The notes beneath the pieces were generated by a model. That model saw nothing but the letters and a program-made list of their open reading frames with translations, was not told the DNA's origin and did not search any database. This document shows, in pieces, positions 45,997 to 54,566 of a DNA stretch of 64,000 nt (position 1 is the stretch's first letter; each line of letters opens with the position of its first letter). The translations under genes and the position numbers were made by a program. Source of the DNA: Gemmatimonadaceae bacterium (GTDB taxonomy: Bacteria; Gemmatimonadota; Gemmatimonadetes; Gemmatimonadales; Gemmatimonadaceae); contig JBBEBQ010000025.1 of the NCBI GenBank assembly GCA_040882285.1, positions 1 through 64,000 on the forward strand, read 5' to 3'.

Positions 45997-46710
45997 TCAG
46001 CGCCTGCGTCTCACGCCGGTGCGCGAGCGCGTGCCGAATCCCTGCCGCAGGCTGATGCGGAAAGTCCGCGGCACGAGCGTGTTCCGCTGATCGCTGGAGA
46101 GCCCGTCGCGGCTGTGGTACACGAGGCCGATGTCGTATACGCCGACGACCGAGGTGCGCGGCGAGAAGGCGTAGCCGAAGCCGTAGCTGAAAGTTCCCGA
46201 GAGCGCATTGACCGCGTCCGTCGGGCGAAGCTCGACGCCGTCGCTCGTGCGCTCGAAGTTGGCGTACCGCGTGACGCCGATGCTGCCGCCGTACACCTGA
46301 TGAAGGCCCATCCCGCTGCCGGCCTCGAAGTTCACGCCGAGAGAGTACACGTCGACCTCCGCGTCGCAACGTCCGCAAAACGGCGCGGGATTTTCGGGAT
46401 TGGGATCAACCGTAAAGTTGGCGAAGTATATGATGGGCGCTCTGACGTATGTCCCTGCAAGACCCACGGCCATGCCGTTGGAGAAAGCCTTCTCCAGCGA
46501 CGCGCGGTACAGCGGCGACGTGGCGTTGCCGAAATCCCAGGTGGTCTGGGAGTCGCCGTCGCTCACGCTGTTCGCGGAGAAAGCGCCGATCCCGACCGAG
46601 ATCCAGTTGGCCGGCGGCCCCGGCGCGGGCTGCTGGCGACGGATTTGCGCATCGGCGCTGCCGGCGAGGCCGACCAGCGCAACCAAACCAAGTGCAATGA
46701 CCCTATTCAT
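45997..46710 (-). CDS. Secreted beta-barrel-type outer-membrane protein
   Basis: 237 residues with a clear signal peptide (VIALGLVALVGLAGSADAQ, cleavage after ADA). The rest is a series of amphipathic strands rich in Gly, Tyr and Phe (NWISVGIGAFSANSV, GTFSYGFGYAFSPRTSVVGVYDIGLVY) ending in a basic tail. No enzymatic motif. Two cysteines (CGRC) are close together. ATG 46710 has GGGAGTG upstream; a GTG two codons earlier is less likely. Divergent from murQ. Function unknown. Confidence 0.65.
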   Translation of the reverse strand: MNRVIALGLVALVGLAGSADAQIRRQQPAPGPPANWISVGIGAFSANSVSDGDSQTTWDFGNATSPLYRASLEKAFSNGMAVGLAGTYVRAPIIYFANFTVDPNPENPAPFCGRCDAEVDVYSLGVNFEAGSGMGLHQVYGGSIGVTRYANFERTSDGVELRPTDAVNALSGTFSYGFGYAFSPRTSVVGVYDIGLVYHSRDGLSSDQRNTLVPRTFRISLRQGFGTRSRTGVRRRR

Positions 46711-46809
46711 GAACACTCCCGTTATTCTTGCAGGCGTGGAATCGCGCCCGGTAAGTTACTCCCGTGCAGCGCACTGCATCATTGCGCGACGGCTGACGCT
46801 CACCGCATA

Positions 46810-47724
46810 GTGAGCCTTGATCCGCGCGAAACCGAGCGGCGTAATCCGCGTACCGCGGAGATAGATCTCGCCGGTCCGTTGGAGATCGTCGATCTAATAA
46901 ACGCCGAAGACCGATCCGTTCCCGACGCCGTCGCCGGCCAGCGGGAAGCGATCGCGCGGGCCATCGAGATCGCCGAGCAGTCCTTCCGCGCGGGCGGCCG
47001 CCTCATCTACGTGGGCGCGGGCACCTCCGGCCGCCTCGGCGTGCTCGACGCCAGCGAGATCCCGCCCACTTTCGGCGCGCCACCCGAGCTGGTCCAGGGC
47101 ATCATCGCGGGCGGCCCGCCCGCCTTGACGAGATCGCAGGAAGGCGCCGAGGACGTCGTCGGGAACGGAGCGAAGGAGATAGATGCGCGCGCGGTGGGGC
47201 CGAACGACTTCGTGCTCGGCATCGCGGCGTCGGGGACCACGCCGTACGTGCGGGCCGCGCTGGTGCGCGCGCGCGAGCGCGGCGCGAAGACCGGCATTCT
47301 GTCGTGCTCCAACATTCCTGGCGATTTCACCGAGGCGGTGGATGTGGTGATCCTGCCGATCGTCGGACCGGAGGTGGTGACCGGGTCGACGCGCATGAAG
47401 GCGGGGACGGCGACCAAGCTGGTGCTGAACACGATCACCACCGGCGCGATGATCCGGCTCGGCAAGACTTTCGGAAACCTCATGGTGGATCTGCGCGCGA
47501 CCAACGACAAGCTGCGCGACCGGAGCGAGCGGATCGTGATGGAAGTGTGCGTCGTCACGCGCGAGGCCGCGCGCGAGATCCTGAACGCGGCGGGCGGCAG
47601 CGTGAAGCTGGCGATCGTCATGCACAAGCTCGGCGTATCGCGCCCGGACGCGGAGCGGGCGCTGGAGCAGGTCGGCGGGGTCATCCGAAAAGTGGTGCCC
47701 GGTCCGCCGCCACCGGTCGGCTGA
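46810..47724 (+). CDS. murQ: N-acetylmuramic acid 6-phosphate etherase
   Basis: Cleaves the lactyl ether of MurNAc-6-P to GlcNAc-6-P and D-lactate, a key peptidoglycan-recycling step. SIS-domain protein; the 304-residue length is standard. TERRNPRTAEID near residue 7, YVGAGTSGRLGVLDASEIPPTF, the catalytic region ILSCSN, and TGSTRMKAGTATKLVLNTI are all typical. The GTG start is chosen because it gives the family's short lead; no SD is evident. First gene of a recycling operon; anmK overlaps its stop (TGATG). Confidence 0.95.
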   Translation: MSLDPRETERRNPRTAEIDLAGPLEIVDLINAEDRSVPDAVAGQREAIARAIEIAEQSFRAGGRLIYVGAGTSGRLGVLDASEIPPTFGAPPELVQGIIAGGPPALTRSQEGAEDVVGNGAKEIDARAVGPNDFVLGIAASGTTPYVRAALVRARERGAKTGILSCSNIPGDFTEAVDVVILPIVGPEVVTGSTRMKAGTATKLVLNTITTGAMIRLGKTFGNLMVDLRATNDKLRDRSERIVMEVCVVTREAAREILNAAGGSVKLAIVMHKLGVSRPDAERALEQVGGVIRKVVPGPPPPVG

Positions 47725-48860
47725 TGCCGGAACGCCGTCCGCTCGTGCTCGTCGGCCTCATGTCCGGCACGTCGCTGGACGGGATCTCGGCGGCCGTCGT
47801 GCGGTTCTCGGAAGGGCCCGCCTCGCGAATCGAGTCGGATCTGCTGGCCTTCACTTCCACCCCGTATTCGCCCGAGCAGCGGCAACGGCTCGGCGCCGCT
47901 CTGCACGGGACGAATCCCGCGGAGTACTGCAGGCTGAACTTCGAGCTGGGCGAGTGGCTGGCCGCGGCGGCCGTGACGGCGATAGCGGAGGCCGGCATCG
48001 CGCGCGCGGACATCGCGGGCATCGCGTCGCATGGCCAGACCGTGTGGCACGAGCCCGGACATTCCACGTGGCAGTTCGGCGAATCGTCGGTGATCGCGGA
48101 GCGGACGGGCCTGGACGTGATCAGCGACTTCCGGGTGCGCGACGTCGCGGCGGCGGGGCAGGGCGCGCCGCTGGTGCCGATAGCCGACGCGCTGCTGTTC
48201 TCCTCCGACACCGGCTGGCGCGCGCTGCAGAACCTGGGCGGAATCGGCAACGTCACGGTCGTTCCTCCCGGCGGTGAGCTGACCGGCGTGCGCGCATTCG
48301 ACACGGGGCCGGGCTGCGCGGTGATAGACGGCGTCGTGCGCAAGCTGTTCCCGGAGCTGCCGTTCGATCGCGATGGCGCGATCGCCGCGCGGGGCAAGCC
48401 GGTGGACTCGATCGTGACCCGCCTGCTCCAGGACCCGTATTTCAGCGCCCCGCCCCCGAAATCCACCGGGCGCGAGCTGTTCAGCATTCCGTACATCGAG
48501 CAGCTGATCGAGGATTGCCGCGCGGCGGGCGCGAGTGACGAGGACGTCGTCGCGACCGCGGTGGCGCTGACCGCGCGCAGCGTGGCCGATTCGTATCGCC
48601 GGTTCATGCCCGAGCCGGTCGAGGAGGTGCTCGTCTCGGGCGGGGGGGCGAAGAACCCGACGCTGGTGGCCGCGATAACGTCCGCCGTGGCGCCGCTGCG
48701 TGTGACCGATTTCAACAAGGCGTACTTCGACGGGGAAGCAAAGGAGGCCGTGGCATTCGCGTTGCTTGGGTATCTCCACCTCATGCGGATCCCGGCGAAC
48801 GTTCCGACCGCCACAGGAGCCCGAGGCCGGCGCATCCTGGGCAAGCTCACGCCCGCATGA
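47724..48860 (+). CDS. anmK: Anhydro-N-acetylmuramic acid kinase
   Basis: Converts 1,6-anhydro-MurNAc from lytic transglycosylase products to MurNAc-6-P, the substrate of the preceding gene. The 378-residue protein begins with the ATP-site motif VGLMSGTSLDGISAAVV. It also has GIASHGQTVWHEP, FRVRDVAAAGQGAPLVP, LQNLGGIGNV, FDTGPGCAVID and the C-terminal VSGGGAKNPTLV. Start and stop overlap both neighbours, so MurQ, AnmK and NagZ are made together. Confidence 0.96.
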   Translation: MPERRPLVLVGLMSGTSLDGISAAVVRFSEGPASRIESDLLAFTSTPYSPEQRQRLGAALHGTNPAEYCRLNFELGEWLAAAAVTAIAEAGIARADIAGIASHGQTVWHEPGHSTWQFGESSVIAERTGLDVISDFRVRDVAAAGQGAPLVPIADALLFSSDTGWRALQNLGGIGNVTVVPPGGELTGVRAFDTGPGCAVIDGVVRKLFPELPFDRDGAIAARGKPVDSIVTRLLQDPYFSAPPPKSTGRELFSIPYIEQLIEDCRAAGASDEDVVATAVALTARSVADSYRRFMPEPVEEVLVSGGGAKNPTLVAAITSAVAPLRVTDFNKAYFDGEAKEAVAFALLGYLHLMRIPANVPTATGARGRRILGKLTPA

Positions 48861-50317
48861 GCGACGCGCGCGAGCTGCTGCTCCCGGCTATCCGGTGGGA
48901 CGCCGACGCCGGGTACGACAGGGAGCGGGCGGTGATCGAGCACGCGCTGGAGCTGGCCGTCGGGGGATTCGCGCTGTTCGGCGGCGAGGCCGAGGAAGTC
49001 GCCAAGCTGACCAGCGAGCTGCGGGAGCGGTCGAGAATTCCGCTGCTCATCGGCTCGGATCTCGAGCGCGGCGCCGGGCAGCAGTTCCAGGGCGCTACGG
49101 GATTGCCGCCGCTCGCGGCCATCGGCTCTCTCGACGACGTGGACGCCATTCGCCGCGCAGCCGCCATCAGCGCGCGGGAAGCGCGCGCGCTGGGGGTCAA
49201 CTGGATCTACGCCCCCGTCGCCGACGTCGACCTCGAGCCCGACAATCCGATCATCGGAACGCGCGCGTTCGGCGGCGACGTGCGGAGAGTCGCGCGGGAC
49301 GTGGCAGTGTGGATCGAGTCGTGTCAGAAGGAGGGCGTGCTGGCGTGCGCCAAGCACTTTCCCGGACACGGCCGCACCACCGCCGACTCGCACGCGACGC
49401 TGCCTACCGTGACCCTGGACGCGGAGGAGCTGCGCGCCACCGACCTCGCGCCGTTCCGCTCCGCGATCGCGGCGGGAGTGGCGAGCGTGATGTCGGCCCA
49501 TATCTCGTATCCCGCGCTGGATCCTTCAGGCGCTCCGGCCACTCTGTCGCCGCGAATACTCGGCGACATCCTTCGCGGCGAGCTCGGCTACGAGGGTCTC
49601 GTCGTCACCGACGCGATGATCATGGAGGGCGTGCTCGGAGAGGGTGAAGCGATAGCCGCAGTTCGCGCGCTCCGCGCCGGGTGCGATTTGCTGCTGTACC
49701 CAACCGACCTCGACGCGGTGGCCGAGGCGGTGCAGCGCGCGCTCGACGACGGCGAGCTGGAGGTCGGGCGGATACGCGCATCGGCGGAGCGCAGGACGGC
49801 ACACGCGCGCGACGCGTGGCAGGGGCCGTCCGACGTCTCGAAACTGGGCGAGGACCGCGCGTGGGCCGAGGAGCTGGCGCAGCGGGTGATCCACGGGGTG
49901 CGCGGCGCGCTGCCGGGCCCGCTGACCGCCGTGGAGCTGACCGTGGTGGACGACGACGTCGGGGGGCCGTATCCGCCGCCCTCCCGCGAGCCGTTCTCGT
50001 CGGAGCTTAAGGCGCGCGGCGCCGCGGTGCGCGAAGCGGAAGGAAGCACCGGCGACGACGCCACGGCGGTCATCGCGCTGTTCGGCGACATCCGGTCGTG
50101 GAAGGGCCGGCCGGGTTATTCCGCGGCATCGCTCGACGCCGTTCGCGCCGCCGTCGCCCGCGCCCGCGACCGCGAGCAGGAAATCGTGATCGTGCAGTTC
50201 AGTCATCCCAGACTCGCGGCGTCCATCGAAGCCGCCGTGCCCGTCGTCTGCGCATGGGGCGGAGAGTCCGCCATGCAGCGCGCGGCTGCGCGCTGGCTGA
50301 CCAGAAGCCGGAAATGA
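48857..50317 (+). CDS. nagZ: Glycoside hydrolase family 3 beta-N-acetylhexosaminidase
   Basis: Removes GlcNAc from GlcNAc-anhydroMurNAc muropeptides, supplying AnmK. The GH3 catalytic pattern is present: KHFPGHGRTTADSHATLP near residue 170 (His and Asp of the NagZ acid/base loop) and nucleophile Asp in GLVVTDAMIMEGV near residue 256. At 486 residues it is longer than one-domain cytosolic NagZ (~340); residues ~350-486 form an additional alpha/beta domain. No signal peptide, so recycling is cytosolic. It overlaps anmK by ATGA. Confidence 0.93.
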   Translation: MSDARELLLPAIRWDADAGYDRERAVIEHALELAVGGFALFGGEAEEVAKLTSELRERSRIPLLIGSDLERGAGQQFQGATGLPPLAAIGSLDDVDAIRRAAAISAREARALGVNWIYAPVADVDLEPDNPIIGTRAFGGDVRRVARDVAVWIESCQKEGVLACAKHFPGHGRTTADSHATLPTVTLDAEELRATDLAPFRSAIAAGVASVMSAHISYPALDPSGAPATLSPRILGDILRGELGYEGLVVTDAMIMEGVLGEGEAIAAVRALRAGCDLLLYPTDLDAVAEAVQRALDDGELEVGRIRASAERRTAHARDAWQGPSDVSKLGEDRAWAEELAQRVIHGVRGALPGPLTAVELTVVDDDVGGPYPPPSREPFSSELKARGAAVREAEGSTGDDATAVIALFGDIRSWKGRPGYSAASLDAVRAAVARARDREQEIVIVQFSHPRLAASIEAAVPVVCAWGGESAMQRAAARWLTRSRK

Positions 50318-50334
50318 ACTGACGGAGGAGGACT

Positions 50335-52107
50335 GTGCGCGGCGTTGACTGGCTCATAGTGATCGGCTACATGGTGCTGACGCTCGCGCTCGGCGTGGTC
50401 CTCGCGCGGAAAGCGTCGGGCAGCATGGCCGACTTCTTCGTCGGCGGGCGGAACGTAAAGTGGTGGCTCGCCGGGACGTCGATGGCTGCCACGACTTTCT
50501 CCATCGACACCCCGCTGTACGTGGCCGGCGTGGTCGGGACGCGCGGCATCGCCGGCAACTGGGAATGGTGGTCGTACGGGCTCGCGCACGTCATCATGAT
50601 CTACATGTTCGCGCGTCTCTGGCGACGCGCGGAGATCGTGACCGACAACGAGCTGACGGAGCTGCGGTACGGCGGCCGTCCCGCCGCGACGTTGCGGGCC
50701 GTGAAGGGTTTTTTGTTCGCCGTCGTGATCGGCTCGATCGGAGCGGGCTACGCGATGCTGGCGATGGTCAAGGTCGTAGACGCGCTGCAGATCTTCCCAG
50801 GGCTCGGGATCGATGCGGGCGACGCCACCAAGCTGTGGTCGATAATCGGGATCAGCGTGATCGTGCTGTTCTACGCCAGCGCGGCCGGGCTGTGGGGCGT
50901 CGTGGCGACGGACTTCTTCCAGTTCTTCCTCGCGCTAATCGGCGCGATCATCGTCGCGGTCGCCGCCGTGAACCACGTCGGCGGGCTCGGCGAGATGGTC
51001 TCGGAAGCCCAGCGGATCACCGAGTTCGACGCGCTCGCGTTCACGCCATTCGAGTTCAGCCGGGACGGGTTGATCAGCTTCTCCAAGACGGCGGGGATCA
51101 CGGCGAGCACCTTCTTCGCGTACGTGACCGTGCTGTGGTGGGCGTTCCGCCGGTCGGACGGCGGTGGGGAGTTCATCCAGCGGCTGTCCTCCGTTCCCAA
51201 TGAGCGCGACGCGGAGAAGGCCGCGTGGTTCTTCAACATCATGCACTACGTGGTACGCACGTGGCCGTGGATCATCGTCGCGCTCGTCGCGCTGGTCGTG
51301 TACCCGGACCTGGAAGACCGTGAGCTCGGCTACCCGCGGCTGATGCTCGACTTCCTGCCGGCGGGATTGCTCGGGCTCGTGGTCGCCTCGCTGCTCGCGG
51401 CGTTCATGAGCACGATGTCGACGCTGATCAACTGGAGCGCGTCGTACATGACGAACGATCTGTACGGCCGGTTCATCCGTCCCGAGGCGACGCAGAAGGA
51501 GCTCGTGTTCGCCGCCCGCGTGTCGTCCGCGATCGTGACGGCGATCGCCGGATTCGCCGCGTTTCAGGCGGACAGCATCGCGACCGTGTATCGCCTGATT
51601 CTCGCCGTGGGCACGGGCCCCGGGCTCGTGCTCATTCTCCGCTGGTACTGGTGGCGCATCAACGCCTGGGCCGAGCTGTCGGCGATGCTGGCGGGATTCA
51701 TCGTCGGGTTCCTCACGTCGGTGGACAACCCGATTTACACGCTGAAGATCGCGGATTTCGGCATGCGCCTGTTCGTGACGGCCGGCGTCACGCTGCTGGT
51801 GTGGGTGCCGATCATGCTCGCCACGAAACCGGAGAGCGACGAGAAGCTGGACGCGTTTTACCGCCGTGTGCGTCCCGGCGGACCGGGCTGGAAGCGGCAG
51901 CGCGAGCGCACGGGCGAGGCACCGGTGCAGAACCTGGCCGCCGACATCCAGCGCGTTGGCGCCGGCGTAATGATCCTGTTCGGTTTGATGTTCGCCACGG
52001 GCGCGCTCCTGCTGTACCGCTGGACGACGCTGGTGGCGATGCTGGTGATGACGGTGGTGGGGCTGCTCTGGCTCCGGCGGTCGGGCGCGAGCTCGGTGGC
52101 GAGATAG
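50335..52107 (+). CDS. Sodium:solute symporter (SSS family)
   Basis: 590 residues with about 13-14 transmembrane helices. It begins GVDWLIVIGYMVLTLALGVV; the SSS core includes FFVGGRNVKWWLAGTSMAATTFS, and WWSYGLAHVIMIYMF and MSTMSTLINWSASYMTNDLY follow. GTG start with GGAGGAG upstream, 17 nt after nagZ, so it is part of the recycling operon. Placement makes an imported cell-wall sugar or muropeptide a reasonable substrate guess (inference; the SSS family also carries sugars, amino acids and sialic acid). Confidence 0.85.
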   Translation: MRGVDWLIVIGYMVLTLALGVVLARKASGSMADFFVGGRNVKWWLAGTSMAATTFSIDTPLYVAGVVGTRGIAGNWEWWSYGLAHVIMIYMFARLWRRAEIVTDNELTELRYGGRPAATLRAVKGFLFAVVIGSIGAGYAMLAMVKVVDALQIFPGLGIDAGDATKLWSIIGISVIVLFYASAAGLWGVVATDFFQFFLALIGAIIVAVAAVNHVGGLGEMVSEAQRITEFDALAFTPFEFSRDGLISFSKTAGITASTFFAYVTVLWWAFRRSDGGGEFIQRLSSVPNERDAEKAAWFFNIMHYVVRTWPWIIVALVALVVYPDLEDRELGYPRLMLDFLPAGLLGLVVASLLAAFMSTMSTLINWSASYMTNDLYGRFIRPEATQKELVFAARVSSAIVTAIAGFAAFQADSIATVYRLILAVGTGPGLVLILRWYWWRINAWAELSAMLAGFIVGFLTSVDNPIYTLKIADFGMRLFVTAGVTLLVWVPIMLATKPESDEKLDAFYRRVRPGGPGWKRQRERTGEAPVQNLAADIQRVGAGVMILFGLMFATGALLLYRWTTLVAMLVMTVVGLLWLRRSGASSVAR

Positions 52108-52113
52108 GGAACG

Positions 52114-52155
52114 GCGCTGCGTGCTGCGTGCGGCAACTGCGCAGCGTGCTGCGTA
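52114..52155 (+). repeat. GTGCTGC heptamer-type repeat between convergent genes
   Basis: Units GCGCTGC, GTGCTGC, GTGCGGC, then AACTGCGCAGC, then GTGCTGC again. GCTGCG (52116-52121) can pair with CGCAGC (52140-52145), giving a small hairpin. It fills the gap between the symporter stop and the end of the minus-strand lipoprotein. Unit sequence differs from the GTGACTA family but the period of seven and placement agree. Confidence 0.6.
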
Positions 52156-52156
52156 G

Positions 52157-52474
52157 TTAAGTCGTGTCCCGCCGCAACTGGATAGAGTCCGGCGGCCACG
52201 GAATCGACGGCCGCGTATCCCGGGGCGGAGGGGGCTGCTTGAGCACCGGCTCGGACTGAGCAGGCGTCTGCCGAGCTGGCGGCGTCGAGCCGGCCGCAGT
52301 CACGGACTCCGCCGGGACGGGCTGAGAAGCCGCAGCGGGCTCTCCCGGCACAGTGAGCGCCGCGGAGTCGGGTAAATCGTTCTCCGGGCTTCCAGAGCCC
52401 GTACAGCCCGCGAGCGCGGCAGCCGCGGCCGCGATAAAAAGTCGTTTCGTCTGCCCAAGCATGGCGCGCTCCAT
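52157..52474 (-). CDS. Small Pro/Ala-rich lipoprotein
   Basis: 105 residues. ATG 52474 follows GGAGGGG on the minus strand. Signal peptide GQTKRLFIAAAAAALAGC with lipobox LAGC; the mature part is a disordered Pro/Ala/Ser stretch (PPARQTPAQSEPVLKQPPPP) ending in a basic tail, with no recognisable domain. Longer in-frame starts run into the amidase promoter region and are less likely. Divergent from the amidase gene, so it may be a cell-envelope factor, but nothing shows its function. Confidence 0.6.
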   Translation of the reverse strand: MERAMLGQTKRLFIAAAAAALAGCTGSGSPENDLPDSAALTVPGEPAAASQPVPAESVTAAGSTPPARQTPAQSEPVLKQPPPPRDTRPSIPWPPDSIQLRRDTT

Positions 52475-52553
52475 TTGACCCCTCCAGAGGCCGGATATTT
52501 GCTTACCCCAGTCTGAGCTAAACCAGGCCGACCATTCCGTTCCAAGGCAAGCT

Positions 52554-54338
52554 ATGCTCAGACTGAGAGTTCTGCCGCTGCTCGCACTTGCGGCGGCATG
52601 CGCGCCCGCCTCCCGCGTTCCGGTTCCTGGTCCCATGCCCGGCCGCCCTCCGGCGCCCGTAAACCCGAGCCTTCCTCCGATCCCCCTCGTGACCGGGCCC
52701 ATGGAGATCAAGGTGGTTTATCCGACGCCGAACTCCGTCGTCGCATCCCGCGACTCGAACTTCATCTTCGGCTCGATCGGTAACGGCAACGCGGCGCTCT
52801 TCATCAACGGCGAGCCCGTGCCTGTTTGGCCCAACGGAGCGTACCTGGCGTTCCTCCCCGTGCCTTCCCGCGACATGTCGCGGTACGACATCGTCGCGGT
52901 GCTCGGCCGCGATACCTCGCGACTGTCGCATCCCATCCGGCTGCTTCCTCCGCCGGACACGACGACTCCGGTGACGCCCGCTCAACCGCAGCCAGTCGAT
53001 ACGGCCGTGCGGTACGGCATTTTGGTGGGGCCGACGACCGTGTCGAACGATACCGACCGCGTGGTCACCGGCCAGCCGTCGCCGGATCCCAACATCGTGC
53101 GCTACTTCCTGTTCCCCGGGACGGTCGTGCGCACGCAAGGGACGGTCGGCAACGAGACCGTGGTGGAGCTGGAATCGTCAGTGAGGTTCCGCGTCGCCAA
53201 CAGCCAGATCCAGGAGCAGCCGGCCGGGTACGAGCCGCCGCAGGCGATCGGCCGCGACACGATAATCCCATACGCCGAGTCGGTGGATCTGATAGTGCCC
53301 GCGCTGGCGCCTCCCGCTTACTACGTGCGGGTCGACAGCTCGCGGCTGACCGTCACGTTGTTCGGCGTGACGCCGTTCGCGCCGCGCACGGAGGGAAGCC
53401 GGGTCATCCAGGATCCGCTGTTGCGAAGCATCAGCATCGCGCATGGTCAGGGGCGGACCGAATACATCCTCGATCTGTCGGGCCCCGTGTTCGCGTATCA
53501 GCCCCTGTTCGAGAATGGCAACTTCGTTCTCAAGGTGAGACGGCCGCCGGTGATCGACCCGTCGGCGCCGCTGCGCGGCCTGCGGATCGCGATCGACCCC
53601 GGACATCCAGGGCTGGAAGGACAAGCCGGCGGCGCGACCGGCCCGACCGGACTGCCGGAGCGCGAGGCCGTCGTCCCGGTCGCGCTGCGCGCGCGGGATC
53701 TGCTGATCGAGCGTGGCGCGGAGGTGCTGCTGACCAAGACGGAGCCGGAGCAGGCCGTGGATCTGAATCTCCGTCCGACGATGGCGAGACGCGCGAACGT
53801 GCACGCGCTGGTGTCCATCCACTACAACGCGTTCCCCGACGGTGTGAATCCGTTCGTGAACAACGGCACGAGCACTTACTCCTTCCACGCGCACTCGGCG
53901 CGGCTGTCGCAGCTCGTGCACGAGGCCATGATCCGGAACATGCATCTCGGGGATCTCGGCACGCGCCGCGCGAACTTCGCGGTGGTGAGGCCGACGTGGT
54001 TCCCGGCTGTCCTGACGGAGGCGGCGTTCATGATGCTGCCGGACCAGGAGCACGCGATGAAGACGGCGGAGTATCAGGACGCGCACGCGCGCAGCATTGT
54101 GGAGGGTTTGGAGCAGTTCTTCCGCGAGCTCGGAGCATCACAATCCGCTACCGTGCTTCCGAGCAAGTCTTCTGAGCCGCCGCCGGCCGTCGTCGCCCCG
54201 CCTCGCGCCGACGATGGGGCGGGGAGCCGGCGCTCCAAGATCTGTAACGCTTTGAAAGATTTAGTGTTACGCCGCCGAGCCGGGGTGAGCGACGCGGAGC
54301 AGGCAGGGCAGTGCGGAGAAGTCTCTCTCCACCGTTGA
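52554..54338 (+). CDS. N-acetylmuramoyl-L-alanine amidase, lipoprotein form
   Basis: 594 residues. A signal peptide with lipobox (ALAAAC) suggests lipid anchoring. Residues ~45-330 are two beta-rich parts, including an AMIN-like carbohydrate-binding region (SISIAHGQGRTEYILDLSGPV). Residues ~340-530 are an Amidase_3 domain: zinc His in IAIDPGHPG, Glu in GLPEREAV, His in SIHYNAFPD and catalytic Glu in VLTEAAFMM. The last ~60 residues are low complexity. It cleaves the MurNAc-L-Ala bond in the periplasm, as in daughter-cell separation. Confidence 0.88.
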   Translation: MLRLRVLPLLALAAACAPASRVPVPGPMPGRPPAPVNPSLPPIPLVTGPMEIKVVYPTPNSVVASRDSNFIFGSIGNGNAALFINGEPVPVWPNGAYLAFLPVPSRDMSRYDIVAVLGRDTSRLSHPIRLLPPPDTTTPVTPAQPQPVDTAVRYGILVGPTTVSNDTDRVVTGQPSPDPNIVRYFLFPGTVVRTQGTVGNETVVELESSVRFRVANSQIQEQPAGYEPPQAIGRDTIIPYAESVDLIVPALAPPAYYVRVDSSRLTVTLFGVTPFAPRTEGSRVIQDPLLRSISIAHGQGRTEYILDLSGPVFAYQPLFENGNFVLKVRRPPVIDPSAPLRGLRIAIDPGHPGLEGQAGGATGPTGLPEREAVVPVALRARDLLIERGAEVLLTKTEPEQAVDLNLRPTMARRANVHALVSIHYNAFPDGVNPFVNNGTSTYSFHAHSARLSQLVHEAMIRNMHLGDLGTRRANFAVVRPTWFPAVLTEAAFMMLPDQEHAMKTAEYQDAHARSIVEGLEQFFRELGASQSATVLPSKSSEPPPAVVAPPRADDGAGSRRSKICNALKDLVLRRRAGVSDAEQAGQCGEVSLHR

Positions 54339-54377
54339 AAACCTGACCCCGCGCGGACATTCGTGATGCCCGGCGGG

Positions 54378-54402
54378 TAACCTTTTGTGGCATAACAGGT
54401 TA
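54378..54402 (+). promoter_or_regulatory. Inverted repeat upstream of nrdJ
   Basis: TAACCT (54378-54383) and AGGTTA (54397-54402) are a perfect 6-bp inverted repeat with a 13-nt spacer, overlapping TTAAATTC at 54400-54407. It lies in the 228-nt gap before the ribonucleotide reductase gene and could be an operator or part of an mRNA leader. The adenosylcobalamin riboswitch core was looked for and not found. No NrdR box was recognised. Speculative. Confidence 0.3.
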
Positions 54403-54566
54403 AATTCAACTGGCGCGGATACACGTACTCGGATACGTTGACCCCCCGCGCAAAAGTGGTCGATTTCAGGCGCGAAAAGATTGCAGCACAAGGCTTTGAG
54501 TCCTTTTCGTACCGAGCGACCCGGCAAGGTGCGTTGTAAGCTTACCGAGAGCGGAGAATTCAGAAG

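Noticed and set aside
54339-54566. Adenosylcobalamin riboswitch before the B12-dependent reductase
   Set aside because: The conserved B12-box core (GCCACTG-like) and surrounding stems are not present; only a short inverted repeat is seen.
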